From Chitinophaga varians (GTDB taxonomy: Bacteria > Bacteroidota > Bacteroidia > Chitinophagales > Chitinophagaceae), in the NCBI RefSeq assembly GCF_012641275.1, contig NZ_JABAIA010000004.1:310001-374000 (forward strand): DNA of 64,000 nucleotides, in the 5' to 3' direction. The position numbers and the translations under genes were made by a program. Positions within the stretch are counted from its first letter, which is position 1. The number at the start of each line of letters is the position of its first letter. The notes below the pieces were generated by a model, which was not told the origin of the DNA, did not search any database, and saw only the letters and a program-made list of their open reading frames with translations. Shown piece after piece: positions 8,623 through 17,966 of this stretch.

Positions 8623-11600
8623 ATGTATATCCCTAAAATGATCCGTTTCGGATGGTCCTGTTTGTTGTGGTGCCTGTTGCTGGCCGCTATGCCGGCCAGT
8701 GCGCAGTTTGTTCCAACTGATTTCGCCGCTGACCCGCAGCACACGGCTATTACGCACGACAGCCATAATAACATTTATACCGTGGCCTATGATGCTAACG
8801 GAAGGGCAACTGTCCTTAAATATGTAAACGGCGGTTCCAGTATTTATTTTGTTTACTCCGAACAAACCGGCGGCCCGGGTTATGACTACACTTTTTTCTC
8901 AGGTATTGCCGTCAACTCAAAAGATGAAGTGTTTCTGACTACTTCCATGGATGGTACCGGCGGCAGAATACTTAAAATCCGGTATAATGGCACCGGTTAT
9001 GACCCTGCCGTAGTGGTCAGATCGGGTGAAGGGTATACCAACCTGGCCTTTGACCAGCAGGATAACCTGTTGGTATTACAGACTGATATGGCAACCCAAA
9101 AATGTAAGCTGGTAAAGTACCTGGCCGGGCAGGAAAACGGAGCGGGCGCTGTGTTGTGCGATGATTCCAATGTGCGGGGCGGGTTCAAACAGAAAGATTA
9201 TATGTACTTTCCGTGGGGCCTGGCGGTGGATAAAAACAACACGATATATTTTACTACTTGTTTTGGACCACCGAATACGCCATCTGGCTTCAACCAGATT
9301 TTTCGGTTAAAACAAGGGGAAACGGAGCCTACTCCCATTGGCACAGGCGGTTTTACATCGCTGGCATGTGATGATAATAATAATTTGTACGCGTTGGATG
9401 TTGACCTGAACATGAATGGGACGTACGGGAGAATCCGGTTCGCCGGTGCAGGTTCGTTACTCAATTCATGGCTTTATGGGGGTATTACCTGTGATGTGAA
9501 CTATGGCTACATACCCCTGGGAATTACGGTAACAGGAAATGGAAACGGCTCCACCATCTATTTTGATCAACTCACAGATTATACCAATAACCCTGTTATT
9601 GCCGGTGTGAAAAAGCTGACAGCCCCCCAGGTGGCGGTAACGGAATTGTCGGCCATGGACGGCATCGTTACCAATGCGAACACCGTACGCTATAAATTTG
9701 CTACCAATCCGGGGCTGGGCTATACGCCTGGGGCAAATGCTTTCCAACTGAACACTACCGGGCTTAGTGGCGCAGCTATTACGAATGTGACCCCTGACAT
9801 GAACTATTACACGGTTGATGTAAATACCGGTACTGGTGATGGTACGCTGTCGCTGGTGCTGAAAAATGGTATGCTGATAAACACTGTCAGCAATGCGCCC
9901 TATACCGGAGCGACTTACACGATTGACAAAACGCCGCCTGTTGCCAGTTTTACTGCTACTCCGCCGGCAGCCACTTCCAGCAGAAATGCTACGTTCACTT
10001 TCACCGCCAACGAACCTGCTACCTATGAAGCCCAACTGGATGGGGGCACTCCGGCCGCAGTCACGTCTCCGCTTACCTTCATGGGGTTGTCTACCGGTGC
10101 GCACGCATTGTCTTTGAGAGCGAAAGACCAGGCCGGCAACCAGTCCACCTGGGTGCCTTTTAACTGGACCGTTCTCTCTAACCCTTCGGTGATGAACGTG
10201 GCAGTGCCATCTGCGAAATATTACCATACAACGGAAGCTCTTGTTTTTGATGTGACGTTCGACCAGGACGTGACGGTGAGCACGGCTTCCGGCACCCCTT
10301 ATATTGATGTGACCATAGGTTCTCAGGCGAAACAGGCCATGTACGTCAACAATCCCGCACCCAATGTCATGCGTTTCAGTTACCAGGTGGCATTGGGAGA
10401 TGACGACACAGACGGCATCACCATTAATAACCTGAACCTCAACGGGGCCACCATTCGTAATTGGGGTGGAGATAACGCTGATTTGACGCTGAAAGGCGTT
10501 GGCAATACTTCCGGCGTAAAGGTCAATACAACGATGCCTTCCTGTACGATCAGCATGTCCGCACCATCGCCTGTCAACGGGGATTTTACCCTAACGGCTG
10601 TTTACAGTGAACCGGTGACTGGTGTAAATGCATCGACTGTAAATGTCATTAATGCTACTGTGACGTATCTGGGAGGTACTGCCACTACTTATACCTTTAA
10701 GATCAGTCCTGCGCAGGAGGGGACATTTAACATGAATATGTCTCCCCAGAATGTCCGGCAGATGCTTGCGGGTAATAATGTCCTGCCGTCGAACACCATC
10801 GACTTTGTGGTGGACAAGACGGCGCCGAAAGTAAGCAGTGTGGCTGTTCCGGCTAATGGATATTATCATGAGGGAGCCTTGCTCGATTTTGATGTTACGT
10901 TCAATGAAAACGTTGTTGTGAATATTGTGGGCGGTGTACCGTCAGTTCAGTTGAACATCGGTGGCGCGACAAAGATGGCCACTTTCCTGAACAGCCCGTC
11001 CCCGAATGTGGTACGTTTCCGTTATACCATTGTTGATGGAGACCTGGATATGGACGGTATTGCCGTCACTGCCCTCAGCAACAATGGAGGCTCCATTCGT
11101 GACGCGGCCACCAATGATGCTGATCTGACGTTGAATAACATCGGCAATACCACCGGTGTGCGTGTTAACGCTGTTCATCCCTCCGTGGTGATTAGCACCA
11201 GCGTTCCTTCGCCTGTGAATCATTCTTTCACGGCTACCCTTATCTTCAGTGAGGCAGTAGTCGGCTTGACGACCACCAAGCTAACAGCTACCAATGCAGT
11301 GGTATCTGCCCTGACCACCAGCGATAACAAGACTTATACCGTTACCGTTATACCTTCAGGAGATGGGGCCGTTACACTCCAGGTTCCTGCGGACGCGGCC
11401 ATGAATGTAGGCGGCAGTGGCAACCGGGCTTCCAATGTATTAAGCCTCACAGCAGATATGACGGCGCCCAAGGTGTCCGGCGTAGCTGTTCCCGCAGCAG
11501 GGTACTATAAGATCGGCAGCAACCTGGACTTCGATGTGGTGTTTAATGAAGAAATAACAGCCACCACCAGCGGCGGCATTCCCTATATTAATATTACCAT

Positions 11601-14600
11601 CGGTTCGCAGGTGAGACAGGCGGCGTATATAAGCAACCCCGCTACTACCACTATGCGTTTCCGTTATACTGTTGTGCCGCAGGATGAAACCGTGACGGGC
11701 ATCACAGTTAATACGCTGAACCTCAATGGCGGCACTGTCCGCGACCTCGCAGGCAACGATGCCAATATTACCCTGAATAATATAGGAAATACCAGTGGCG
11801 TAAAGGTCAATACGATCATGCCTGCCTGTGTTATTTCCATGCCGGCTTCACCTGTCAGCAAACCCTTTACGCTCACGCTCACCTTCAGTGAACCGGTGAC
11901 AGGACTTAGCCTGACATCGCTGATGATTGCCAACGCGGACCTCAGCAACCTGGTGGCGATGAATGCCACTACGTACACCATCACCGTGGCCCCGAAGGTG
12001 CCAGGCAACTATACAGTGTATTTACCTGCCGGTAGCGTGCAACAGGCAGCGGGCGGCAATGACAACCAGGAATCGAACAAATTAACATTCGTAATGGATG
12101 TGACGCCACCGGCTGTGACATCGGTAACGATGCCACCGAACGGCTACCACAAGACAGGGGCACAGTTGAGTATCACGGTAGTTTTCAGTAAAAACGTGTC
12201 CATTACCGGCACGCCTTCAGTGCCGATCATCATCGGCAGTAAAACAGTGCAGGCTAATTATAGCAGCAGTGCAGGATACAACACGGTCCAAACGTTTACC
12301 TATACAGTCCAGGACGGAGATGAGGACCTGGACGGCATCGCCCTGGGTAGCAGCATCAACCTTAACGGCGGCACAATAGAAGACCTGGCCGGTAACACCG
12401 CCCTGCTGCCGTTAAACAACCCCGGTAACAGCTCAGGTGTGCTTGTACACACAGCAGTGCCTTCCGTAACATTGAGCAGCAACACGCTGCCGCCTGTTGG
12501 CAAAACATTTATCCTGAAGGCTACTTTCTCTGAAAGGGTGACCGGCCTGACATCGGCAGATTTTATAATGACCAATGCCACCATCAATCCTCCATTTTCG
12601 ACAGACGGTGGACTTACTTATACGATGGTGGTAAAACCCGTCACGGATGGTCCTGTTTCCGTTTCCCTGCCGGCCAATGTGGCTGTGAACGTTGCAGGAA
12701 CGGGTAATACCGCGTCCAACATACTGAACACAATCGCTGACGTTACACCACCACAGGTGACGGCAGTGTCCATACCTGCCAGTGATGCTTATGGTACCGG
12801 CCGGAACCTGGTTTTCCAGGTATCGTTTGACGAACCGACCGTCGTGACCGGAACGCCATTCCTGACGCTTACCATTGGTAGCCAAACCGTACAAGCGCTT
12901 TACACCGGCACATCCGGAACGGGCGCCCTGTCCTTCAGTTATCAGGTACAGGCTGGTGACAGCGATCCTGATGGCGTGGAACCAGCAACTTCCATTCAGC
13001 TGAATGGCGGCGCGATCAGAGATGCAGCAGGCAATGACGCTGACCTCACGTTGCGTAACGTACCAGCTACCACGGGCGTTATTGTCAATACCGCCACACC
13101 GGCTGTAACATTGTCTACTGCCGCGGTATCGCCGCTCAACAGTCCGTTTGTGATAACGGCTACTTTCAGCGAAATTGTTACCGGTTTTACTTTGGCTGAT
13201 TTGCAGATCTCCAATGGGACAGCAAGCAACCTGGTGGCAAACGGGCCTGTTTACACCCTGATGATTACCCCAACGGCAGATGGACCTGTGCAAATTACTG
13301 TTCCGGCCAATGTTGCAGTGAACAATGCCAATACTGGTAACACAGCTTCCAATAATCTCCATGTCACCTATGATGTTACTGCTCCCAAAGTAGGCAACGT
13401 AAACGTTCCTGGCCCGGGCAACTATAAAGCTGGCCAGTTGCTGGATTTTACAGTCAATATGAACGAGGCGGTGCTGGTGTCAGGTACGCCTTCCATGCCT
13501 GTGGTCATCGGTTCCCGGACCGTACAAGCCAACTACAACGGTGGTTCCGGCACAACCGCATTGAAGTTCCGCTATGTTGTCCAGGTGGGCGACATGGACC
13601 TGAATGGTATTTCTCTGGGTGCGGCACTTCAATTAAATGGCGGCGACATAAAAGACTTGGCAGGCAACAATGCCGACCTGGCATTAAACAATGTTGGTAG
13701 TACGAGTGGGGTGCTTGTCACCGCACAACAGCCCACTGTTACTTTGAGCACCAGTGCTACAAGTCCTGTCAGCAACGCGTTTACCGTGAAAATTGTCTTC
13801 AGCGAGGCCGTGACAGGATTTACTGCCAGTGATATTGTTATCACCAATGGCAGCGCCGGACAACTGTCCACAGCTGACAATATCACCTATACAATGTTGG
13901 TTACACCAACAGATGGCGCCATCACCATCAGCGTGCCGGCCGCTGTAGCAAGGAACAGCGTGGGCAACGATAACCTGCCATCCAATACACTCAGCCTCCA
14001 GGGAGACGTAACGGCACCGGTAGTAACCAGTGTGAGCGTACCCGCCCCTGGTTATTATAAAGCCGGTCAGCAGCTGGATTTCAAGCTCAATATGTCTGAA
14101 CCGGTAACAGCTGCGGCTCCCGCCTACATACCGGTGGTCATTGGTACAACTACTGTACAGGCTATTTATACCGGTGGTACGGGAACGGCTATACTGGAAT
14201 TCAGTTATACGATACCTGCCGGCGCTATGGATATGGATGGTATCGTTGTGGGTACAGCCCTTAGCGGTGTTGTGAAAGATATAGCCGGTAATGCCGCCAA
14301 CCCAACGCTGAATAACGTTGGCAATACCAGCGGCGTATTTGTCAATACGCAACAACCTGTGGTTACTCTCGGCACTACAGCTGTAAGCCCTGTGCGGCAG
14401 GCATTCCCCGTGAATATTACCTTCAGCGAGGCGGTGACAGGGTTCACGGCAAGCGGTATCACCGTTACCAACGGTACTGCAGGTGCCCTGCAAACCACCA
14501 ACAATATTATTTATACCGCGATTATTACGCCTTCGGCAGATGGTGCCGTGACCGTGCAGATACCTGCCGGAGCGGCACAGAACATTGGACTGAACGACAA

Positions 14601-16395
14601 TCAGGCGTCTAATACGCTCAGCCTTCAGGCAGATGTGACAGCCCCGGTAGTAACCAGTGTAGGCGTGCCCGTGAATGGCAGCTACAAAGCCGGCAAGCAG
14701 CTGAACTTCAGCGTTCAGCTATCTGAGCCTGTAAACGTGACCGGTACGCCTTCAATGCCTGTGATCATGGGTACACAAACGGTACAGGCTACCTGCACCG
14801 GCGGTACGGGAACGGCTACCCTGCAATTCAGTTATACCGTGCAAAACGGCGATAACGCCCCGAACGGTATCAGCCTGGGTAGTGCTGTAATACTCAACAG
14901 CGGTGCCATCAAAGATTTCGCGGGTAACGACGCGGTGCTGACACTGCAACACGTACCTGCCACCAACGGCATTATTGTGAAAACGAACAGCCCGGCCGTA
15001 ACGCTGTCATCCGTCAGCTCCGGCCGTGTCAATACACCGTTTGCTGTAAAACTGTCCTTCAGTGAAGTAGTGACCGGCCTTACCGCTGCCGCCATACAGG
15101 TGACTAACGGTACCGCAGGCACGCTGCAAACAACGGACAATATCAATTATACTGTTGTGATCACTCCTGCCGCAGATGGCAACGTCACCGTGCAATTACC
15201 TGCCGGCGTAGCGGTTGACATCGCCGGGAATAATAACCTGGCCTCTAACCAGCTCAGCCTGGTATATGACGTAACGGCACCGGTTATCGCGCAGCAGGCA
15301 TTCGATGTATATGATAACAGTCCGGCCGGCACCGTAGCCGGTCAACTGACAGCCACCGACGCTTACGGCATCGTTCAGCACTGGACGCTGGCAACAGACG
15401 GCTCCAATGGCGCCTTGTCACTCGATGCCAACGGCCGCATCATCGTTAAAGACAATGCCGTACTGCGTGGCTTTGCGGGCAAAACCATCACCCTACAGGT
15501 GAGCGCAAGCGATGGGCTCAATATCAGTACAGCCGTTCCCGTTACCGTCAACGTCCGGATTTCCTATGTCAATAAACAACCGGTGATGGACCCTGTGGCA
15601 GACGTGTACATCTGTGCTGCGACTGCGGCACAAACAATACAGCTCACCGGCGTATCACCTGTGGAAGCTGACCAGCACTATACCATCACGCTGACGGCCA
15701 ACCAGCCCTACTTCGATGTGCTCCAGGCAGACGTTGTCACCAATACTGTCCGCTATCAGCTGAAACCCGGTGTCACCAGTGGTAATACGGCCATCACCAT
15801 CACCCTGAAGGACGATGGCGGCACAGACAACGGCGGCAAAGACACGTACAGCCAGACCTTCTACCTGACGGTAAACCCGCTTCCCGGCGTGAGCATCAGC
15901 AGCGATAAAGGCGTCACCGTTTCCAAAGGAGATATCGTTACGCTGACGGCAACCGGCGCGGCTACCTATAACTGGCAACCGGCCAGCGGCATCAGCGGCG
16001 ACCTGCATCAGCCCACACTGACAGTACGTCCCAATGCAGACGCCATCTACCAGGTGACCGGTACCAACGCTGCCGGCTGTAGCGCTGTCGCTAACATCAG
16101 CATACGGGTAGCAGATGATTATAAACTGGACGCTACCAACCTGCTGACGCCCAACGGCGACGGCAAAAACGACCGCTGGATTATCCGCAACCTGGACAGC
16201 TATCCGGACAACGAAGTGAAAATATTTGACCGCACCGGCAGGCTCGTTTACCAGCGCCGTAACTATAGCAACGACTGGGACGGCACGCTGAATGGCCGCC
16301 CGCTGGCAGAAGGCACTTATTATTATGTGTTGACCGTCAACGGCACCAGCCGCGTATGGAAAGGATTTATCACCATTCTCCGGAATGATCAATAG
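8623..16395 (+). CDS. Giant T9SS-secreted repeat adhesin with type B sorting domain
   Basis: 2590-residue cell-surface protein. Domains in order: a signal peptide ending near AMPASAQF (~29); an N-terminal beta-propeller-like region (~30-340) with SMP-30/NHL-like blades (DSHNNIYTVAYD, NKNNTIYFTT, CDDNNNLYALD); one Ig-like domain (~440-515); eight tandem ~213-residue units; a cadherin-like domain (~2225-2320); further beta-domains; and a C-terminal gliding-motility-associated domain (LLTPNGDGKNDRW...EVKIFDRTGRLVYQ...DWDGTLNGRPLAEGTYYYVL). That last domain is the type B T9SS sorting signal, so the protein should cross the outer membrane by T9SS and stay at the surface. PorP/SprF follows after 8 bases, the usual arrangement for SprB-like adhesins. 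Function in adhesion or gliding is inferred. A second ATG five codons in is an alternative start. Confidence 0.93.
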   Translation: MYIPKMIRFGWSCLLWCLLLAAMPASAQFVPTDFAADPQHTAITHDSHNNIYTVAYDANGRATVLKYVNGGSSIYFVYSEQTGGPGYDYTFFSGIAVNSKDEVFLTTSMDGTGGRILKIRYNGTGYDPAVVVRSGEGYTNLAFDQQDNLLVLQTDMATQKCKLVKYLAGQENGAGAVLCDDSNVRGGFKQKDYMYFPWGLAVDKNNTIYFTTCFGPPNTPSGFNQIFRLKQGETEPTPIGTGGFTSLACDDNNNLYALDVDLNMNGTYGRIRFAGAGSLLNSWLYGGITCDVNYGYIPLGITVTGNGNGSTIYFDQLTDYTNNPVIAGVKKLTAPQVAVTELSAMDGIVTNANTVRYKFATNPGLGYTPGANAFQLNTTGLSGAAITNVTPDMNYYTVDVNTGTGDGTLSLVLKNGMLINTVSNAPYTGATYTIDKTPPVASFTATPPAATSSRNATFTFTANEPATYEAQLDGGTPAAVTSPLTFMGLSTGAHALSLRAKDQAGNQSTWVPFNWTVLSNPSVMNVAVPSAKYYHTTEALVFDVTFDQDVTVSTASGTPYIDVTIGSQAKQAMYVNNPAPNVMRFSYQVALGDDDTDGITINNLNLNGATIRNWGGDNADLTLKGVGNTSGVKVNTTMPSCTISMSAPSPVNGDFTLTAVYSEPVTGVNASTVNVINATVTYLGGTATTYTFKISPAQEGTFNMNMSPQNVRQMLAGNNVLPSNTIDFVVDKTAPKVSSVAVPANGYYHEGALLDFDVTFNENVVVNIVGGVPSVQLNIGGATKMATFLNSPSPNVVRFRYTIVDGDLDMDGIAVTALSNNGGSIRDAATNDADLTLNNIGNTTGVRVNAVHPSVVISTSVPSPVNHSFTATLIFSEAVVGLTTTKLTATNAVVSALTTSDNKTYTVTVIPSGDGAVTLQVPADAAMNVGGSGNRASNVLSLTADMTAPKVSGVAVPAAGYYKIGSNLDFDVVFNEEITATTSGGIPYINITIGSQVRQAAYISNPATTTMRFRYTVVPQDETVTGITVNTLNLNGGTVRDLAGNDANITLNNIGNTSGVKVNTIMPACVISMPASPVSKPFTLTLTFSEPVTGLSLTSLMIANADLSNLVAMNATTYTITVAPKVPGNYTVYLPAGSVQQAAGGNDNQESNKLTFVMDVTPPAVTSVTMPPNGYHKTGAQLSITVVFSKNVSITGTPSVPIIIGSKTVQANYSSSAGYNTVQTFTYTVQDGDEDLDGIALGSSINLNGGTIEDLAGNTALLPLNNPGNSSGVLVHTAVPSVTLSSNTLPPVGKTFILKATFSERVTGLTSADFIMTNATINPPFSTDGGLTYTMVVKPVTDGPVSVSLPANVAVNVAGTGNTASNILNTIADVTPPQVTAVSIPASDAYGTGRNLVFQVSFDEPTVVTGTPFLTLTIGSQTVQALYTGTSGTGALSFSYQVQAGDSDPDGVEPATSIQLNGGAIRDAAGNDADLTLRNVPATTGVIVNTATPAVTLSTAAVSPLNSPFVITATFSEIVTGFTLADLQISNGTASNLVANGPVYTLMITPTADGPVQITVPANVAVNNANTGNTASNNLHVTYDVTAPKVGNVNVPGPGNYKAGQLLDFTVNMNEAVLVSGTPSMPVVIGSRTVQANYNGGSGTTALKFRYVVQVGDMDLNGISLGAALQLNGGDIKDLAGNNADLALNNVGSTSGVLVTAQQPTVTLSTSATSPVSNAFTVKIVFSEAVTGFTASDIVITNGSAGQLSTADNITYTMLVTPTDGAITISVPAAVARNSVGNDNLPSNTLSLQGDVTAPVVTSVSVPAPGYYKAGQQLDFKLNMSEPVTAAAPAYIPVVIGTTTVQAIYTGGTGTAILEFSYTIPAGAMDMDGIVVGTALSGVVKDIAGNAANPTLNNVGNTSGVFVNTQQPVVTLGTTAVSPVRQAFPVNITFSEAVTGFTASGITVTNGTAGALQTTNNIIYTAIITPSADGAVTVQIPAGAAQNIGLNDNQASNTLSLQADVTAPVVTSVGVPVNGSYKAGKQLNFSVQLSEPVNVTGTPSMPVIMGTQTVQATCTGGTGTATLQFSYTVQNGDNAPNGISLGSAVILNSGAIKDFAGNDAVLTLQHVPATNGIIVKTNSPAVTLSSVSSGRVNTPFAVKLSFSEVVTGLTAAAIQVTNGTAGTLQTTDNINYTVVITPAADGNVTVQLPAGVAVDIAGNNNLASNQLSLVYDVTAPVIAQQAFDVYDNSPAGTVAGQLTATDAYGIVQHWTLATDGSNGALSLDANGRIIVKDNAVLRGFAGKTITLQVSASDGLNISTAVPVTVNVRISYVNKQPVMDPVADVYICAATAAQTIQLTGVSPVEADQHYTITLTANQPYFDVLQADVVTNTVRYQLKPGVTSGNTAITITLKDDGGTDNGGKDTYSQTFYLTVNPLPGVSISSDKGVTVSKGDIVTLTATGAATYNWQPASGISGDLHQPTLTVRPNADAIYQVTGTNAAGCSAVANISIRVADDYKLDATNLLTPNGDGKNDRWIIRNLDSYPDNEVKIFDRTGRLVYQRRNYSNDWDGTLNGRPLAEGTYYYVLTVNGTSRVWKGFITILRNDQ
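10177..15280 (+). repeat. Eight tandem ~640-bp repeats encoding Ig-like units
   Basis: Within the adhesin, a ~213-residue unit recurs eight times with starts near 10177, 10825, 11467, 12107, 12750, 13384, 14011 and 14644. Each begins with a phrase like APxVTSVxVPxxGYYKAG, continues through FSEPVxVTGTP...IGSxTVQA and GDxDxDGIxLG...LNGGxIKDxAGNDAxLTLNNVGNTSGV, then TLSTxAxSPVxxxFxVxxxFSEAVTGF and TVxVPAGVAxNxxGxxNxASNxLSL. Units are similar but not identical, so the array is old enough to have diverged while remaining a substrate for homologous exchange. Confidence 0.85.
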
Positions 16396-16424
16396 GAAAA
16401 ACGATGTCTTATCAACATAATTAC

Positions 16425-17345
16425 ATGAGAAGTAAATTATCTTCCCTGACGAAACGCATCGCCATGCTGTTGCTCACCGTAGCGGCAGGCGGTGCCTCTG
16501 CTCAAACACTCAGTAACGTGCCGGCATTGCTGGAACCCTCCGGTACCCAGTTCTTTCAGAACCAATACCTCGCCAATGCCGCCATGGCAGGCATTGATAC
16601 CGGTCTGCAGGTGAACGTGGCCTACCGGCGGCAGTTCAAACAAATGACCGGTGCGCCGGAAACACGCTTCTTTACTGTAGACGGTGCTTTGGGTAAAAGA
16701 GTAGGAGCGGGCCTGAACGTGTTTAACGACGTGGCAGGATTGATCAACCGCACGCGGGTGGCCATGAGCTATGCCTATCATTTGCCGTTAGGAGAGGGTG
16801 GACAGCAACTGCATTTCGGTCTCTCGCTGGCGCTCAACATCCAGCGGCTGGACCTTTCCCATGTAAACGGCGACCCCAATGACCCTTCTCTCGGCGCTTT
16901 CAACCGTCGTGACAACTATTTCGAAGGAGAATACGGTATGGCCTATACGAGCGGTCAACTTACTTTGCAGGCGGCCCTGCCCAATGTAAGGAGCCTTTTT
17001 ACCGGTGACAATAAAACCGTAGATGGAGGCACTATCCTGTATTCAGCGGCAGAATACAGGTTCCTCTTCGATGGTGCGCTGGAAAGCCTTACGCCTAAGG
17101 TCTGTTTCCGTGGCGTACGCGGGTACGACAATATTGTGGACGTGGGCGTAAATGCCGCGTTCCTCAACAATGTGCTGAACATTATGGCGCTGTACCACAC
17201 CTCCAAAAGCATTACTGCCGGATTTGGCGTAGACATTAAAAACACCGTGATGATACAGGCGCTGTACCATGCCCAGACGGGCGGATACAATAATCCCAAT
17301 AACGGTGCTTATGAAATAGGCGCTTCCATGCACCTGTTTAAATAA
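16425..17345 (+). CDS. PorP/SprF family T9SS outer-membrane protein
   Basis: Outer-membrane protein of about 306 residues with signal peptide MRSKLSSLTKRIAMLLLTV...GGASAQT and the family pattern FFQNQYLANAAMAGID, followed by beta-strand-rich sequence ending in the short aromatic C-terminus MHLFK. PorP/SprF proteins pair with type B T9SS substrates and are usually encoded immediately downstream of the adhesin they help display, as here. The frame opens at 16404, only 8 bases after the adhesin stop, but the ATG at 16425 gives a clean signal peptide and is preferred. It is very probably co-transcribed with the adhesin and ends at a strong terminator. Confidence 0.9.
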   Translation: MRSKLSSLTKRIAMLLLTVAAGGASAQTLSNVPALLEPSGTQFFQNQYLANAAMAGIDTGLQVNVAYRRQFKQMTGAPETRFFTVDGALGKRVGAGLNVFNDVAGLINRTRVAMSYAYHLPLGEGGQQLHFGLSLALNIQRLDLSHVNGDPNDPSLGAFNRRDNYFEGEYGMAYTSGQLTLQAALPNVRSLFTGDNKTVDGGTILYSAAEYRFLFDGALESLTPKVCFRGVRGYDNIVDVGVNAAFLNNVLNIMALYHTSKSITAGFGVDIKNTVMIQALYHAQTGGYNNPNNGAYEIGASMHLFK

Positions 17346-17363
17346 ACAATGACATACCATCAT

Positions 17364-17395
17364 AAAAAAGCTCCGCTGTCAGCGGGGCTTTTTTT
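17364..17395 (+). terminator. Bidirectional rho-independent terminator
   Basis: AAGCtCCGCT / AGCGGgGCTT stem with a 3-base loop, followed by TTTTTTT on the plus strand and preceded by an A-run that gives a U-tract on the other strand. It serves the PorP/SprF unit; the stop codon of the convergent PncC-like gene lies inside the hairpin loop. Confidence 0.85.
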
Positions 17396-17906
17396 GTGTG
17401 ACGTTGGTAAGGATGTCCAACAGAATGGCGATGACGGTATTGGTATAATAATACCTGATGGTTACCGGGTCATCTTCGCCGGGTGGCGGCGTAATACGGG
17501 CTGACTTCATTTCCTCTCCGTCGGCCGCGATGCTGTAGTAGGCGTACAATTCCGTGATGCCTTTTTCCGGTACCGTAGAGGCGTACCCGGTAATGCCGAT
17601 TCCCCAATGTGATGAAAAAAGGGAACAACAGTTCTCTGATAATGCGCGCGCAGTTTCAGCAGATACACAGTCGCATTGTTGCCCGTGGATAGGGTCCAGG
17701 CCCAGGTGCCGGGCCTTTTGTCCGAGGTTGTACGCTGTAATGCCACCCTGAAAATATTCAGTGGCATTGTCGGCCGATGAGAAGGCCACCTGTAACATGC
17801 CGGCGGTAACGCTTTCCGCTACGGCCAATGTCTGTTGACGCTTGATCAGGATAGTTCTGATCCGGTTAATGGTTTCGAGATGTTTGCTGTTCATAACAAG
17901 GCTCAT
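17379..17906 (-). CDS. CinA C-terminal-like protein (nicotinamide-nucleotide amidohydrolase PncC family)
   Basis: 175 residues from the chosen ATG. The family hallmarks are visible: LAVAESVTAGMLQVAFSS (the conserved AES[CV]T[AG]G start of CinA-C), TEYFQGGITAYNLGQKARHLGL, and a central GIGITGYAS. CinA-C/PncC proteins deamidate nicotinamide mononucleotide to nicotinate mononucleotide in pyridine-nucleotide recycling. The usual GPxGGTPEKPVG loop is shortened to STVPEKGI, so the activity is less certain than the fold. A GTG start 27 bases upstream lies inside a hairpin and is unlikely; an ATG four codons further in is an alternative. The 3' end overlaps the terminator of the neighbouring operon. 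Confidence 0.8.
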   Translation of the reverse strand: MSLVMNSKHLETINRIRTILIKRQQTLAVAESVTAGMLQVAFSSADNATEYFQGGITAYNLGQKARHLGLDPIHGQQCDCVSAETARALSENCCSLFSSHWGIGITGYASTVPEKGITELYAYYSIAADGEEMKSARITPPPGEDDPVTIRYYYTNTVIAILLDILTNVTQKKPR

Positions 17907-17913
17907 TTCTAAT

Positions 17914-17936
17914 CCCGTGCCAGTGTTTGGCACGGG
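17914..17936. other. Hairpin in the leader between PncC-like and MmgE/PrpD genes
   Basis: Inverted repeat CCCGTGCCA / TGGCACGGG with a 4-5 base loop in the short divergent region. It may be an operator or leader hairpin for either gene; there is no U-tract, so it is not a typical terminator. Confidence 0.45.
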
Positions 17937-17966
17937 GTTTACAACAGATTTTCAAAAAGAAGATCC

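Noticed and set aside
12433..13362. Long minus-strand open frame inside the adhesin gene (about 309 codons), and several similar ones between 9466 and 16392
   Set aside because: They are antisense to a clear repeat-protein gene, their translations are rich in Cys, His and Arg with no domain character, and they arise from the codon bias of the Thr/Val/Asn-rich repeats.
10177..15280. Regular tandem repeats considered as CRISPR or satellite
   Set aside because: The ~640-bp period, open coding frame and Ig-like protein pattern show that these are protein-domain repeats.
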